Shown: positions 1 to 8,467, counted from the stretch's first letter. The stretch is DNA of 64,000 nucleotides from Streptomyces melanogenes (GCF_014649795.1 NZ_BMTS01000020.1:1-64000), one strand, 5' to 3'. Program-made: numbers and translations. Notes: a model not told the origin generated them from the letters alone.

Positions 1-46
1 TGGTACTGCAGGGGGGACCCTGTGGGAGAGTAGGACACCGCCGAAC
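1..46 (+). rRNA. rrf: 5S ribosomal RNA, 3' end only
   Basis: The first bases read as the 3' portion of an actinobacterial 5S rRNA: a GGTACTGC motif, then a CTGTGGGAGAGTAGG loop and a final CGCCG arm. The gene starts before the window, so this is the tail of an rRNA operon. The exact 3' end is estimated from family structure. Confidence 0.88.
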
Positions 47-56
47 AAATTTTGAG

Positions 57-92
57 AAAAGCCCCGTACCGGGAAACCGGTACGGGGCTTTT
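57..92 (+). terminator. Rho-independent terminator of the rRNA operon
   Basis: Perfect 12-bp stem (61-72 with 77-88) closed by a GAAA tetraloop, preceded by AAAA and followed by TTTT. It lies about 10 bases after the 5S end and is the textbook rrn terminator. Confidence 0.93.
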
Positions 93-121
93 CTGCGTTT
101 ACCGGCGTTTAGGGTCGAGCC

Positions 122-766
122 ATGCGCTATGACCTCATCATCTTCGACAACGACGGCGTGCTCGTCGACAGCGAGCCGATCTCGAACGCCATCCTCGCCG
201 CGTACCTCACCGAGCTGGGCTTCCCCACCTCGTACGAGGACTCCATTCGCGACTACATGGGCTCCGCCATGCACCGCATCCACGACCTGATCCAGGAGCG
301 GACCGGGCAGGTGCTGCCCGCCGACTTCGACGACGCCTTCCACGCCCGGGTCTTCGCCGCCTTCGAGCGCGAGCTCCAGCCGGTGGCCGGGGCCGCCGAC
401 GTACTGGCGAAGCTGGTGGCGGACGGGGTGCCGTACTGCGTCGCTTCCTCCGGGAGCCATGAGCGGATCCGGGTCGGGCACCGTACGACCGGGCTCGACG
501 AGTGGTTCGAGGAGGAGTGGGTGTTCTCCTCGCAGGACGTCGGGCGCGGGAAGCCGGCGCCGGACCTGTTCCTGTACGCCGCTGAGCGCATGGGTGTCGC
601 GCCGGAGCGGTGCGCGGTCGTCGAGGACAGCCCGCTCGGGGTGCAGGCCGCGCTGGCCGCCGGGATGGACGTCTACGGGTTCACCGCCATGACGCCCGAG
701 GAGCGGCTCCAGGGCGCCACGGCCCTCTTCTCCGACATGGCACAGCTGCGCGAATTGCTCGGGTGA
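122..766 (+). CDS. HAD-superfamily hydrolase (beta-phosphoglucomutase/phosphatase type)
   Basis: A 214-residue HAD subfamily IA protein, usual length for the family. Motif I is D9-N-D11-G with a following DSE (16-18), the nucleophile/acid pair; motif II is S109/S110; motif III is K144 in GRGKP; motif IV is E168-D169. A cap domain fits residues 19-85. It probably dephosphorylates a small sugar phosphate or nucleotide; the substrate cannot be read from sequence. The ATG has no Shine-Dalgarno, but TAGGGT (110-115) ends six bases before it, which suggests a leaderless transcript starting just after the rRNA terminator. Confidence 0.85.
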   Translation: MRYDLIIFDNDGVLVDSEPISNAILAAYLTELGFPTSYEDSIRDYMGSAMHRIHDLIQERTGQVLPADFDDAFHARVFAAFERELQPVAGAADVLAKLVADGVPYCVASSGSHERIRVGHRTTGLDEWFEEEWVFSSQDVGRGKPAPDLFLYAAERMGVAPERCAVVEDSPLGVQAALAAGMDVYGFTAMTPEERLQGATALFSDMAQLRELLG

Positions 767-771
767 CCTGT

Positions 772-785
772 CTACCCAGGGGTAG
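772..785. promoter_or_regulatory. Palindrome upstream of MFS-acuC
   Basis: CTACCC-AG-GGGTAG is a perfect 6-2-6 palindrome starting six bases after the HAD stop and ending 24 bases before the MFS ATG. TAAGCT at 796-801 could be a -10 for that gene, which would place the palindrome near -25 to -38 as an operator. The stem is too short and lacks a T-tract for a convincing terminator. Confidence 0.4.
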
Positions 786-809
786 CTTGCGGCCCTAAGC
801 TCTGCGGCC

Positions 810-2036
810 ATGACAGACGCACGCCTGCGGCGGGGCCGGGCGTCCCTCGCGCTCAGCTTCTGCGCGCAGGGCATCGCCTTCGCCCTCCTGGTGACCCGTA
901 TCCCCGCGATCCAGGACCAGTACGGGATATCCGACGGCCTGTTGCCGGCGTTCCTCGCGGGTGTGCCGATCCTGGCCGGGGTCGGGAGCGTCACCACCGA
1001 GCATCTGGTGAAGCGGGTGGCGCCCAGTGTGGCGCTGCGGTGGGTGCAGCCGCTGGTACTGCTCGCGCTGCTCGGCGTCGCGGCCGGGGACCGGATGTGG
1101 CAGGCGGCCGTCTCGCTCGCGGCGTTCGGGCTGGCCGTCGGCGGGCTCGACGCGTGCATGAACATGCTGGGAATCAGCCTTCAGCGGGCGTACGGGCGCA
1201 GCATCATCCTGGGCTTCCACGCCGCGTTCAGCCTCGGCGGGATCGTGGGCGCCTCGCTCGCGTGGGTGGGGGCGCACTGGGACCTGTCGCTGCTCGTCTC
1301 GTATCTGCCGGTCGTCCTCGTGCTGCTGCCGCTGTGTCTGGCCGGAAGCCGGTGGTACGTGGACGGGGAGGCGGCCGCCCCCGAGGCCGCCTCCGAAAGC
1401 CTTGAAAGCTCCGAGAGCGACTCCGCGGGCGGCAAGCCCGTCGCCTTCCGGCTGCTGCTGCCGCTCTGTCTGGTGATGGCCTTCGCCTACATCGGCGACT
1501 CGACCGTCTCCAACTGGAGCGCCAAGTACCTCCAGGACGTGCTCGGCAGCTCCGAGCAGCTGTCGACCGTCCCGTACAACGTCTACATGGTCACCACCCT
1601 GCTGGGGCGGGCGGCCGGGGACCACGGTGTGCGGCGGTTCGGGGCCGTGGCCGTGGTGCGGGCCGGGGCCGTGCTCGCGAGCGCCGGATTCGCGGTCGTG
1701 GCGGTGGCGCCGGGGCCGTGGGTGGGGATGCTCGGGTTCACCATGCTGGGGTTCGGGCTGTGCGTGATCGTGCCGCAGACGTACGCGGCGGCGGGGCGGC
1801 TGTTCCCGCACGCCTCGGACGCGGCGATCGCGCGGCTCAACGTCTTCAACTACGTGGGCTACCTCTTCGGGTCGCCGCTGGTCGGCGGGATCGGCGGCGC
1901 GTGGAGCTATCGCGGCGCCATGCTCATCCCGATGGTGCTGGTCCTGCTGACGCTGGTGTACGCCCGGTCGTTCGGCGCGGAGGGCGCCCGATACGGTGGC
2001 GGGCATGAGCGGCCGCGCACTGTTGATGTGGGATGA
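810..2036 (+). CDS. MFS transporter
   Basis: A 408-residue membrane protein with repeated hydrophobic helices (about 12), an Arg-rich cytoplasmic N-terminus and a charged central loop near residues 192-212 that divides the two six-helix halves, as in MFS_1 proteins. Substrate unknown; drug or sugar export/import are both possible. No clear Shine-Dalgarno; TAAGCT lies eight bases before the ATG. Its last 41 bases overlap the start of acuC, so the two are almost certainly co-transcribed. Confidence 0.85.
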   Translation: MTDARLRRGRASLALSFCAQGIAFALLVTRIPAIQDQYGISDGLLPAFLAGVPILAGVGSVTTEHLVKRVAPSVALRWVQPLVLLALLGVAAGDRMWQAAVSLAAFGLAVGGLDACMNMLGISLQRAYGRSIILGFHAAFSLGGIVGASLAWVGAHWDLSLLVSYLPVVLVLLPLCLAGSRWYVDGEAAAPEAASESLESSESDSAGGKPVAFRLLLPLCLVMAFAYIGDSTVSNWSAKYLQDVLGSSEQLSTVPYNVYMVTTLLGRAAGDHGVRRFGAVAVVRAGAVLASAGFAVVAVAPGPWVGMLGFTMLGFGLCVIVPQTYAAAGRLFPHASDAAIARLNVFNYVGYLFGSPLVGGIGGAWSYRGAMLIPMVLVLLTLVYARSFGAEGARYGGGHERPRTVDVG

Positions 2037-3168
2037 CGCCGTCACGGCGTACGACTTCGGACCGAGCCATCCGATGGATCCGGTACGGCTCTCGCTGACC
2101 ATGGGGTTGGTGCGGGCGTACGGGCTGGACAAGGCTCTCGACGTGGTGGCCGCGCCGGCGGCGGGGGACTCGACGCTGCGGCTCGTCCACCGCGAGGACT
2201 ATGTGGCGGCCGTACGGGCCGCCTCGGCGGATCCGGGGGCCGCGGACCAGGCGTACGGCCTGGGGACCGTGGACGACCCCGCGTTCGCCGGGATGCACGA
2301 GGCGTCCGCGCTGATCGCCGGGCAGTCCGTGGGGGCCGCCGAGGCGGTGTGGCGGGGGGACGCGGCGCACGCGGTGAACTTCGCGGGCGGGCTGCACCAC
2401 GCGATGCCGGGCGGGGCGGCGGGGTTCTGCATCTACAACGACGCGGCGCTCGCGATCGCCCGCCTCCTGGAGCTGGGGGCGGAGCGGGTCGCGTACGTGG
2501 ACGTGGACGTGCACCACGGGGACGGGGTGCAGACGGCGTTCTGGGACGACCCGAGGGTGCTGACGATCTCGCTCCACGAGCATCCCCGGCTGCTGTTCCC
2601 CGGGACGGGGTGGCCGGAGGAGACGGACGCGGACGGTACGGCCGTGAACGTGGCGCTGCCGGCCGGGACCGGGGACGAGGGGTGGCTGCGGGCCTTCCAC
2701 TCCGTGGTGCCGGAGCTGCTGGCCGAGTTCCGCCCCCAGGTGCTGGTGACGCAGCACGGTGCGGACACGCACTTCGAGGATCCGCTGGCGCATCTGGCGG
2801 TCTCGCTGGACGCCCAGCGGGCCGTGCAGGAGGCGTGCCATGCGCTGGCGCACGAGCATGTGGTGGGTGGGAAGTGGGTGGCCCTGGGGGGCGGTGGGTA
2901 TGCGGTGGTGGATGTGGTGCCGCGGTCGTGGACGCATCTGGTGGGGGTGGTGGGGCATGCGCCCGTCGATCCGGCGTCCGTGATTCCTTCTTCGTGGCGG
3001 GATGAAGTGTTTGCTCGTACGCGGCAGTTGGGGCCGGGGCGGATGACTGACGGGCGTGCGGTGTTGTGGCGTGACTGGGAGTCGGGTTACGACCCCGCGG
3101 ATCGGCTGGATCAGGCGGTTTTGGCTACTCGGCGGGCGGTTTATCCGTTGCGGGGGTTGTTGGCGTAG
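1996..3168 (+). CDS. acuC: Acetoin utilization protein AcuC (histone-deacetylase family)
   Basis: A 390-residue class I/II HDAC-fold deacetylase. Visible motifs: the catalytic H134-H135 pair, the zinc-site segment D169-V-D171-V-H173-H174-G-D176, a second GADTH segment near 254, and the GGGGY tyrosine motif near 300. In Bacillus AcuC deacetylates acetyl-CoA synthetase; that role is likely but inferred here. GTG 1996 is chosen because GGAGG (about 1980) is about 11 bases upstream; ATG 2005 is the alternative. It overlaps the MFS gene by 41 bases. Confidence 0.87.
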   Translation: MAGMSGRALLMWDDAVTAYDFGPSHPMDPVRLSLTMGLVRAYGLDKALDVVAAPAAGDSTLRLVHREDYVAAVRAASADPGAADQAYGLGTVDDPAFAGMHEASALIAGQSVGAAEAVWRGDAAHAVNFAGGLHHAMPGGAAGFCIYNDAALAIARLLELGAERVAYVDVDVHHGDGVQTAFWDDPRVLTISLHEHPRLLFPGTGWPEETDADGTAVNVALPAGTGDEGWLRAFHSVVPELLAEFRPQVLVTQHGADTHFEDPLAHLAVSLDAQRAVQEACHALAHEHVVGGKWVALGGGGYAVVDVVPRSWTHLVGVVGHAPVDPASVIPSSWRDEVFARTRQLGPGRMTDGRAVLWRDWESGYDPADRLDQAVLATRRAVYPLRGLLA

Positions 3169-3230
3169 GGGGGATTCCCCACCCCGCCCCTGCACCCCGC
3201 TTCTTTCGTCTGCGGGCCGTGGCCGGTTGC

Positions 3231-3309
3231 TCGCGCAGTTCCCCGCGCCCCTAAATGCTCGGCTTCGCCATCGCCCGTACCCCCTAGGGGCGCGGGGAAC
3301 TGCGCGACC
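3231..3309. repeat. Intergenic repeat, two inverted copies
   Basis: Copy 1 (3231-3252) contains GCGCAGTTCCCCGCGCCCCT and copy 2 (3286-3309) is its reverse complement, so the transcript can fold into a long hairpin. A GC-rich flank with a CTGCGGGCCG motif (3210-3219) precedes it. It sits between acuC and the next plus-strand gene and could end acuC transcription. The same unit occurs at seven other places in the window. Confidence 0.85.
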
Positions 3310-3394
3310 AGCCCGCCACCGGCCCGTTACGCCAACTGTGCGGTCTACGGCCCGATTCCGCCCCCCGGCGCCCCGACTGCGAGAGCATCGTTTC

Positions 3395-4210
3395 GTGTTG
3401 AGCACCGGGGCGCTGCGGGCGCATCTGTTGGCTGCGCGGCTGGCCGGGCCTGTGGCCACCTCGCGGGAGGAGAGTCTGCGCAGCTATCGGCTGTTCGCGG
3501 CCCGGGATCCGCGGGTCACGCTCGGGCTCGACCCCGAATGGGGGTGGGGCGAGCGGGACTTGCTGCGGCTGATGGCGGACAAGTGCGGGGTGAGTCCGGA
3601 TCCGGCGCACGTGTCGGGGCCGGACGTCATCGACCCGGAGCGGACGCTCGCGGGGCTCGACGCGCTGGCCGCCAGGATCCACGACGTGGCCGCGCGGCGC
3701 GGCGCCGTACTCTTCGGAACCGGGCATCCGCACCGGCTGCTCGCCTTCTACGCCGCCCTCGCGGACGCTTTGTCGGCGGCCGGATGTGATGTCCTCACCC
3801 CCGCGCAGGGGCGATGTGTCGACATAACGACCCGGTTCGGGGTACGTACGTACAACCTTGACTACGTACGAGGAGTCGCGCTGGTGCGCGAACCCGGCGC
3901 GCGGGGTCCCGCCAGTGAGACCGGCGCACACACCCATTCCCCGCTGCCGGTTCGGGTCGCCCTGGGGGCCGTGGCGACCCTTCGAGGGCGGCTGCCGGAC
4001 CTGGTCGTGGGAGATCACGGATGGGTCTGCGGAGCAGGTCAGCTGGGTATTGAGGCGGTCGGCCTGGCCGATACGGACGATCCCGCGCTGTTCGTCGGAG
4101 AGGCCGAGGGGCGGGTGTCCGTAGCCGTTCCGCTTGATGACGCTGTGCGGTCTGATTACTACAGGCCGCTTACTCGCTATGTACTCAATCGAGCGTGTCT
4201 GTCACAGTAG
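3395..4210 (+). CDS. Conserved actinobacterial protein, often labelled phosphatase
   Basis: A 271-residue soluble protein that I recognise as a conserved Streptomyces protein upstream of bdtA, commonly annotated only as phosphatase. Visible segments include FGTGHPHRLL (about residue 107), VVGDHGWVCGAGQLG (about 206) and a conserved GLADTDDPALF near the C-terminus; no standard phosphatase motif (HAD, DHH, CX5R) is evident, so the function is unproven. The GTG start at 3395 was chosen because the in-frame upstream sequence runs through the intergenic repeat. It is followed by bdtA on the same strand. Confidence 0.72.
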   Translation: MLSTGALRAHLLAARLAGPVATSREESLRSYRLFAARDPRVTLGLDPEWGWGERDLLRLMADKCGVSPDPAHVSGPDVIDPERTLAGLDALAARIHDVAARRGAVLFGTGHPHRLLAFYAALADALSAAGCDVLTPAQGRCVDITTRFGVRTYNLDYVRGVALVREPGARGPASETGAHTHSPLPVRVALGAVATLRGRLPDLVVGDHGWVCGAGQLGIEAVGLADTDDPALFVGEAEGRVSVAVPLDDAVRSDYYRPLTRYVLNRACLSQ

Positions 4211-4264
4211 GCGGCCGTTGGCAGCTCCTCTTCCCCACTCGCACCACCCGCCCCTAGTCTGGGG

Positions 4265-4292
4265 AGTGAGCGCACAGCGACGAAGAGTCACC
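4265..4292. promoter_or_regulatory. Candidate BldD-type site and promoter of bdtA
   Basis: AGTGA (4265-4269) and TCACC (4288-4292) form an inverted half-site pair like the published BldD pattern AGTGA-N-TCACC, placed just after a possible -10 (TAGTCT, 4255-4260). bdtA is a known BldD target in S. coelicolor. The spacing is long and the match is by eye. Confidence 0.4.
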
Positions 4293-4338
4293 GGAGGGGA
4301 AGCCGGTGCGCGTCGGGTGCGGAAGGTACAGGTGGGTC

Positions 4339-4548
4339 ATGGCTGCTGATCAGAGGCCTCTGAACGAGGTCGTGTTCCTGACCGTGGCGGAAGTCGCCTC
4401 GGTGATGCGAGTGTCGAAGATGACCGTGTACCGCTTGGTGCACAGCGGTCATCTGCCGGCGATCCGGGTGGGCAGGTCGTTCAGGGTCCCGGAACAGGCG
4501 GTTCAGGAGTACCTCCGAGAGTCCTTCGTGGGGGTGGAGACAGCCTGA
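4339..4548 (+). CDS. bdtA: Excisionase-fold helix-turn-helix DNA-binding protein (BdtA-like)
   Basis: A 69-residue protein that is almost entirely one MerR/Xis-type winged helix: the AEVASVMRVSKMTVYRLV segment is the recognition region, followed by GHLPAIRVGRSFRVP, the wing. It matches from memory the S. coelicolor protein encoded by bdtA, which is under BldD control. Partners and target sites are unknown. ATG 4339 is preferred over the upstream in-frame 4306 start because the family begins MAA(D/N)QRPLNEV. The bS22 gene follows 109 bases later. Confidence 0.85.
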   Translation: MAADQRPLNEVVFLTVAEVASVMRVSKMTVYRLVHSGHLPAIRVGRSFRVPEQAVQEYLRESFVGVETA

Positions 4549-4561
4549 CGGCGCCCTCGGT

Positions 4562-4590
4562 TACGACCTCTCCGCTCGGGCGGGTAGGCT
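4562..4590 (+). promoter_or_regulatory. Possible promoter of the bS22 gene
   Basis: A TAGGCT hexamer (4585-4590) fits a Streptomyces -10; 17 bases upstream is TACGAC, a weak -35. The predicted transcript would carry a roughly 60-base leader with GAGGG seven bases before the GTG. Confidence 0.35.
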
Positions 4591-4657
4591 AGCCCCTCGT
4601 AGGTCGTGTGGGCCCAGACGCCCCGCACCGAGTGAAGAGAAGTGAGCGAGGGTAGTC

Positions 4658-4756
4658 GTGGGCTCTGTTATCAAGAAGCGGCGCAAGCGGATGGCTAAGA
4701 AGAAGCACCGCAAGCTGCTCAAGCGCACCCGCGTTCAGCGTCGCAACAAGAAGTAA
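4658..4756 (+). CDS. Small ribosomal protein bS22 (AURKAIP1/COX24 domain)
   Basis: A 32-residue, extremely basic peptide rich in Lys/Arg (RRKRMAKKKHRKLLKR core). It is the actinobacterial AURKAIP1/COX24-domain protein, seen in mycobacterial ribosomes as bS22 at the 30S side of the subunit interface. Start GTG 4658 has GAGGG (4648-4652) at good spacing; stop TAA is at 4754. It is too short for most gene finders but its identity is clear, and a hairpin follows it. Confidence 0.9.
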   Translation: MGSVIKKRRKRMAKKKHRKLLKRTRVQRRNKK

Positions 4757-4776
4757 GCGACAGCTGTACGTGAACT

Positions 4777-4811
4777 CGCAGCCCTTCCGCCGTCCTGGTG
4801 GGAGGGCTGCG
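4777..4811 (+). terminator. Hairpin terminator after the bS22 gene
   Basis: Stem 4777-4788 with 4800-4811, 11 of 12 pairs matched, starting 20 bases after the bS22 stop. There is no T-tract, which is common for Streptomyces terminators. Confidence 0.6.
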
Positions 4812-5011
4812 GTGCGTTACCGGCCGCATATCCCGCACGCGATATCCCGTATGCCCTTTCGGCGTCCCGGAAGCCGGTGCCGGGTGCTTTCCGGCGGCCT
4901 TTTGGGCAGAGAAATTCCCGGCCACGAGCGACGACGCGGTCATCACCGGGCAACATCCAGCCGCTACGGTGGCGCCAAGGGTGGACCTCAGGCCAAAGGA
5001 AGGCGCTGATC

Positions 5012-6097
5012 TTGGGGAAGGTCGTGCTCGTCACCGGAGTGGCCCGGCAGCTAGGAGGCCGTCTCGTACGGCGCATCCAGCGTGATCCGGAGGTGGACCG
5101 GGTGATCGGCGTGGACGCCGTGCCGCCCGGCCACCATCTGGGCGGAGCCGATTTCGTACGGGCGGACATACGGCAGCCCGCCATCGCGCGCGTGCTGGCC
5201 GAGCACGCCGTGGACACGGTCGTGCACATGGACGTGACCGGCACGCCGCTGGGCGCCGGCGGGCGGACGGCCGTGAAGGAAACGAACGTCATCGGCACCA
5301 TGCAGCTGCTCGGCGCGTGCCAGAAGTCGCCGTCGGTGCGGCGCCTGGTGGTGAAGTCGAGCACCAGCGTCTACGGGTCGGCGCCGCGCGATCCGGCCGT
5401 CTTCACCGAGACGACCCCGCCGAAGTCGCTGCCGAGCGGCGGCTTCGCCAAGGACGCCGTCGAGGTCGAGGGGTACGTGCGCGGCTTCGCCCGGCGCCGG
5501 CCCGACGTGGCGGTGTGCGTGCTGCGGTTCGCGAACATCCTGGGGCCGGGCGCGGACTCGCCGCTCGCCGAGTACTTCTCGCTGCCGGTGCTGCCGACCG
5601 TGTTCGGCTACGACCCGCGGCTCCAGTTCGTCCACGAGGACGACGTCATCGACGTGCTGCGGATCGCCGCGCACGAGCCGAGGCGCGGGACGCTCAACAG
5701 CGGCACCTTCAACGTGGCCGGGGAGGGCGTGCTGCTGCTCTCGCAGTGCTCGCGGCGCCTGGGCCGCCCTACCGTGCCGGTGCTGCTCCCGGCGGTCCGC
5801 TGGGTGGGCTCGGCGCTGCGGTCGGTCGGTGTGAGCGACTTCTCGCCCGAGCAGATCAGGCTGCTCACCCACGGCCGGGTGGTGAGCACCGAGCAGATGC
5901 GCCAGACGCTGGGCTTCGAGCCGAAGTACACGACGGCCGGGGCGTTCGCCGACTTCGCGCGCAGCCGGGGTCCCGGGCTGCTGCCGCCGGACGCCCTGGC
6001 GCGGGCCGTGGACGGGGTGGCGGCGCTGCCCTTCCGGCCGTTCGCCCAGGCCGCCGCTCCGGCCACCTCCACCTTGTCCACTCCCGGCGCGGAATGA
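5012..6097 (+). CDS. NAD-dependent epimerase/dehydratase-family protein
   Basis: A 361-residue extended SDR. The N-terminal Rossmann segment is VLVTGVARQLGG, a variant of the TGxxGxxG dinucleotide motif, with the second acidic strand end at GVDAV; S-T-S with Y-x3-K-like residues (KSSTSVYG, about 113-120) marks the active-site side. TTG 5012 is chosen because AAGGAAGG lies eight bases upstream. The stop overlaps a possible ATG of the acyltransferase and the two genes form an operon, suggesting a lipid or glycolipid role. Substrate unknown. Confidence 0.8.
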   Translation: MGKVVLVTGVARQLGGRLVRRIQRDPEVDRVIGVDAVPPGHHLGGADFVRADIRQPAIARVLAEHAVDTVVHMDVTGTPLGAGGRTAVKETNVIGTMQLLGACQKSPSVRRLVVKSSTSVYGSAPRDPAVFTETTPPKSLPSGGFAKDAVEVEGYVRGFARRRPDVAVCVLRFANILGPGADSPLAEYFSLPVLPTVFGYDPRLQFVHEDDVIDVLRIAAHEPRRGTLNSGTFNVAGEGVLLLSQCSRRLGRPTVPVLLPAVRWVGSALRSVGVSDFSPEQIRLLTHGRVVSTEQMRQTLGFEPKYTTAGAFADFARSRGPGLLPPDALARAVDGVAALPFRPFAQAAAPATSTLSTPGAE

Positions 6098-6111
6098 GGA
6101 GCTCAACCACG

Positions 6112-7203
6112 ATGGCGGACGCCAAGGTCATTCCGTTCGACGACGACCGCTCGCGCGGCGGCACGCAGCGCCCGGGGCGCCGCCGCTCCGGCGGGCGGCG
6201 GGATGCGGCCCCGGAGGCGGCTCCCGCCCCGGTGAGCGCCCTGCCGGGCCAGCAGGCCGTCTCCCAGGGCCAGGAGGGCGGCCGGGGGCCGCAGGAGGCC
6301 GCTCACGCCGTCGGCCCGCAGCAGGACGGCGGGCAGGCCGAGGAGGCGCGGGAGCGGCCCGGCGGCGGCTGGGACCGGCGGGTCGCGGGCGGGCTCGCGT
6401 TCCTGCGGCGGCGGATCACCGGGGACTACGAGGTCGACGAGTTCGGCTACGACAAGGAGCTCACCGACCAGGTCCTGATGTCCCTGATCCGGCCCTTCTA
6501 CGAGAAGTACTTCCGGGTGGAGGTGAAGGGCGTCGAGAACATCCCGGCCGAGGGCGGGGCGCTGGTCGTCGCCAACCACTCCGGGACGCTGCCACTGGAC
6601 GGGCTGATGATGCAGGTGGCCGTCCACGACCACCATCCGGCGGGGCGGCATCTGCGGCTGCTCGCGGCGGACCTGGTGTTCATGCTGCCGGTCGTCAACG
6701 AGCTGGCCCGCAAGGCCGGGCACACCCTGGCCTGCGCGGAGGACGCCCAGGCGCTCCTGGAGCGGGGCGAGGTCGTCGGGGTGATGCCGGAGGGCTTCAA
6801 GGGCATCGGGAAGCCGTTCAGCGAGCGGTACAAGCTCCAGCGGTTCGGGCGCGGCGGGTTCGTGTCGACCGCGCTGCGGGCCGGGACGCCGATCGTGCCG
6901 TGCTCGATCGTCGGGGCCGAGGAGATCTACCCGATGATCGGCAACTCCAAGACGCTGGCCCGGCTGCTCGGCTTCCCGTACTTCCCGATCACGCCCACGT
7001 TCCCGTGGCTGGGGCCGGCCGGTCTTGTGCCGCTGCCGACGAAGTGGACGATCCAGTTCGGCGAGCCGATCCCGACCGACGGGTATCCGCCGGAGGCGGC
7101 GGAGGACCCGATGCTGATGTTCAACCTGACGGACCAGGTGCGGGAGCAGATCCAGCACACGCTGTACAAGCTGCTGGTGCAGCGGCGGTCGGTCTTCTTC
7201 TGA
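6112..7203 (+). CDS. Lysophospholipid acyltransferase family protein (PlsC domain)
   Basis: A 363-residue protein with a low-complexity Gly/Gln/Ala N-terminus (1-90) and a PlsC-type acyltransferase domain. The catalytic NHSG(T)LPLDG block (variant of HX4D, about residue 157) and the acyl-acceptor block VMPEGFKG (about 224) are both visible. Such enzymes transfer acyl chains to lysophosphatidate at the membrane. ATG 6112 has GAGGAG ten bases upstream; ATG 6094 overlaps the preceding stop but has no such site. Ends at a strong bidirectional hairpin. Confidence 0.82.
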   Translation: MADAKVIPFDDDRSRGGTQRPGRRRSGGRRDAAPEAAPAPVSALPGQQAVSQGQEGGRGPQEAAHAVGPQQDGGQAEEARERPGGGWDRRVAGGLAFLRRRITGDYEVDEFGYDKELTDQVLMSLIRPFYEKYFRVEVKGVENIPAEGGALVVANHSGTLPLDGLMMQVAVHDHHPAGRHLRLLAADLVFMLPVVNELARKAGHTLACAEDAQALLERGEVVGVMPEGFKGIGKPFSERYKLQRFGRGGFVSTALRAGTPIVPCSIVGAEEIYPMIGNSKTLARLLGFPYFPITPTFPWLGPAGLVPLPTKWTIQFGEPIPTDGYPPEAAEDPMLMFNLTDQVREQIQHTLYKLLVQRRSVFF

Positions 7204-7227
7204 CGGTTCCGTCTTCTTCTGGCGGAG

Positions 7228-7274
7228 GTACGGGTGTGGGGCGCCGGTGGTGAACCGGCGCCCCACACCCGTAC
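7228..7274. terminator. Bidirectional terminator between acyltransferase and rsbN genes
   Basis: Perfect 21-bp inverted repeat (7228-7248 with 7254-7274) around a 5-base loop, lying between two convergent genes; its distal end is 12 bases from the rsbN stop. Confidence 0.9.
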
Positions 7275-7285
7275 GCACGCGGCGG

Positions 7286-8467
7286 TTACTTCGGTGCGTC
7301 CTCGCCCTCGATGCCCAGGCCCGGGAGCAGACCGGGGAGGAGCGGGGGCAGGGTGACGTCCGGGACCGGCGGCTTGGCCGGGGTGGTGCCGGACGTCGGC
7401 GGGGTGCTCTTCGACGGGGGGTCGAGGAGGCCGCCGGTGCTGCCGCCGAGCAGGCCCTCGTTCGGCTTGGTGCCCGGGGTGGAGGGCTGCGGCTTGGCGC
7501 CGCCGCCTGCCGTGCCGTGCGCCGGGGCCGAGGAGGCCGGGGCGGGGCGGGCCGTGTGGCTCGTCTCGCTCGGGTGCGAGCTGTCCGTACGCCCATGGGT
7601 CTTCGTCTTGGGCGGCGGGAGCATCGAACGCAGCGGCTCGACCTCTTGGTCTATGGCGACGAAGACGGAGGTGACCTGGTCGCCGACGTCGGTGAGCTGG
7701 GCGGGGAGCTTGTCGCGCAGCTTGCTCCAGCTGTCGCGGTGCGCCGAGGCGAACGACGACAGGGCGGCGATGGGGCCGAGCGAGCCGTCCTTGGCATAGG
7801 CGGCGTGGAGGAGGCGGTGGCCCTCCGTCACGTCGTGCTGCATGCCGCTGAGCGCGCGGCGGACCTCGCTCAGCTGCTCGTGGTCGAGGTCGCCGGAGCG
7901 GCCGCGCTCCATCAGTCGGCGGGCCTCGCTGAGCCGGGTGGAGGCCTGGTCGAGGTAGATCCGGCCGCGGTCGGCGTCGTCGTCCGCCAGGTTGAGCTTG
8001 AGGTCCTCCATGCCGCGCTTCAGCCCGTACAGCGAGTCACCGGGGAGGGCGTCGGAGCTGGCAGCGGCTACGCCGCTGAACGCGCCCGCGGCCACACCGA
8101 TGCTGAGGCCGCCCGCAGCGATGCCCTTCGACCAGCGGGAGCGGGGGCGCAATTTCCGGAGCGGGGTCGCCCGGTGGGCGCCCCGGCCGGTCCGCTGCTC
8201 GGGCACCTGAGGGTCGGCGGCGCCACCCGAAGCGAACATCTGCTCCATGGCGGCCACGAGCAGCGCCCGCTGCTCCACCTTCACCTGTGGGTCCAGCTCG
8301 GGTTTGGGCAGCTCGCCGAGGACGGTCGCCAGGGTCAACAGGTCGGCTTCCGCCGCCTGTTCGGCCGTGGCGGCCTGGGTGGCGGGTGGCTGCTGGGCCG
8401 CCGAGGCTTCTTCCAGGGCCTGGGCGAAGGCGTTCGCCCGCCGGTGCGCCGATACGTTCGCGATCAC
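7286..8467 (-). CDS. rsbN: Anti-sigma factor RsbN of sigma-BldN
   Basis: A 393-residue single-pass membrane protein: cytoplasmic N-terminal sigma-binding half (1-115), one hydrophobic segment near 116-138 (GIAAGGLSIGVAAGAF), an extracytoplasmic helical DUF5667-like region, and a Pro/Thr/Ser-rich tail. Its position directly downstream of bldN identifies it as RsbN, which holds sigma-BldN inactive during vegetative growth. GTG 8467 is chosen because AGGAGG sits eight bases upstream; the longer GTG 8476 would lie inside that site. A sigma-BldN-like promoter precedes it. Confidence 0.93.
   Translation of the reverse strand: MIANVSAHRRANAFAQALEEASAAQQPPATQAATAEQAAEADLLTLATVLGELPKPELDPQVKVEQRALLVAAMEQMFASGGAADPQVPEQRTGRGAHRATPLRKLRPRSRWSKGIAAGGLSIGVAAGAFSGVAAASSDALPGDSLYGLKRGMEDLKLNLADDDADRGRIYLDQASTRLSEARRLMERGRSGDLDHEQLSEVRRALSGMQHDVTEGHRLLHAAYAKDGSLGPIAALSSFASAHRDSWSKLRDKLPAQLTDVGDQVTSVFVAIDQEVEPLRSMLPPPKTKTHGRTDSSHPSETSHTARPAPASSAPAHGTAGGGAKPQPSTPGTKPNEGLLGGSTGGLLDPPSKSTPPTSGTTPAKPPVPDVTLPPLLPGLLPGLGIEGEDAPK

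Noticed and set aside
795..2132. Long minus-strand ORF (445 codons) opposite the MFS gene
   Set aside because: Arg/His/Pro/Gln-rich, no recognisable family, and fully antisense to a clear membrane-protein gene; an artefact of high third-position GC.
3056..3394. N-terminal extension of the phosphatase-labelled protein
   Set aside because: The extension translates acuC out of frame and the intergenic repeat; GTG 3395 begins the conserved part.
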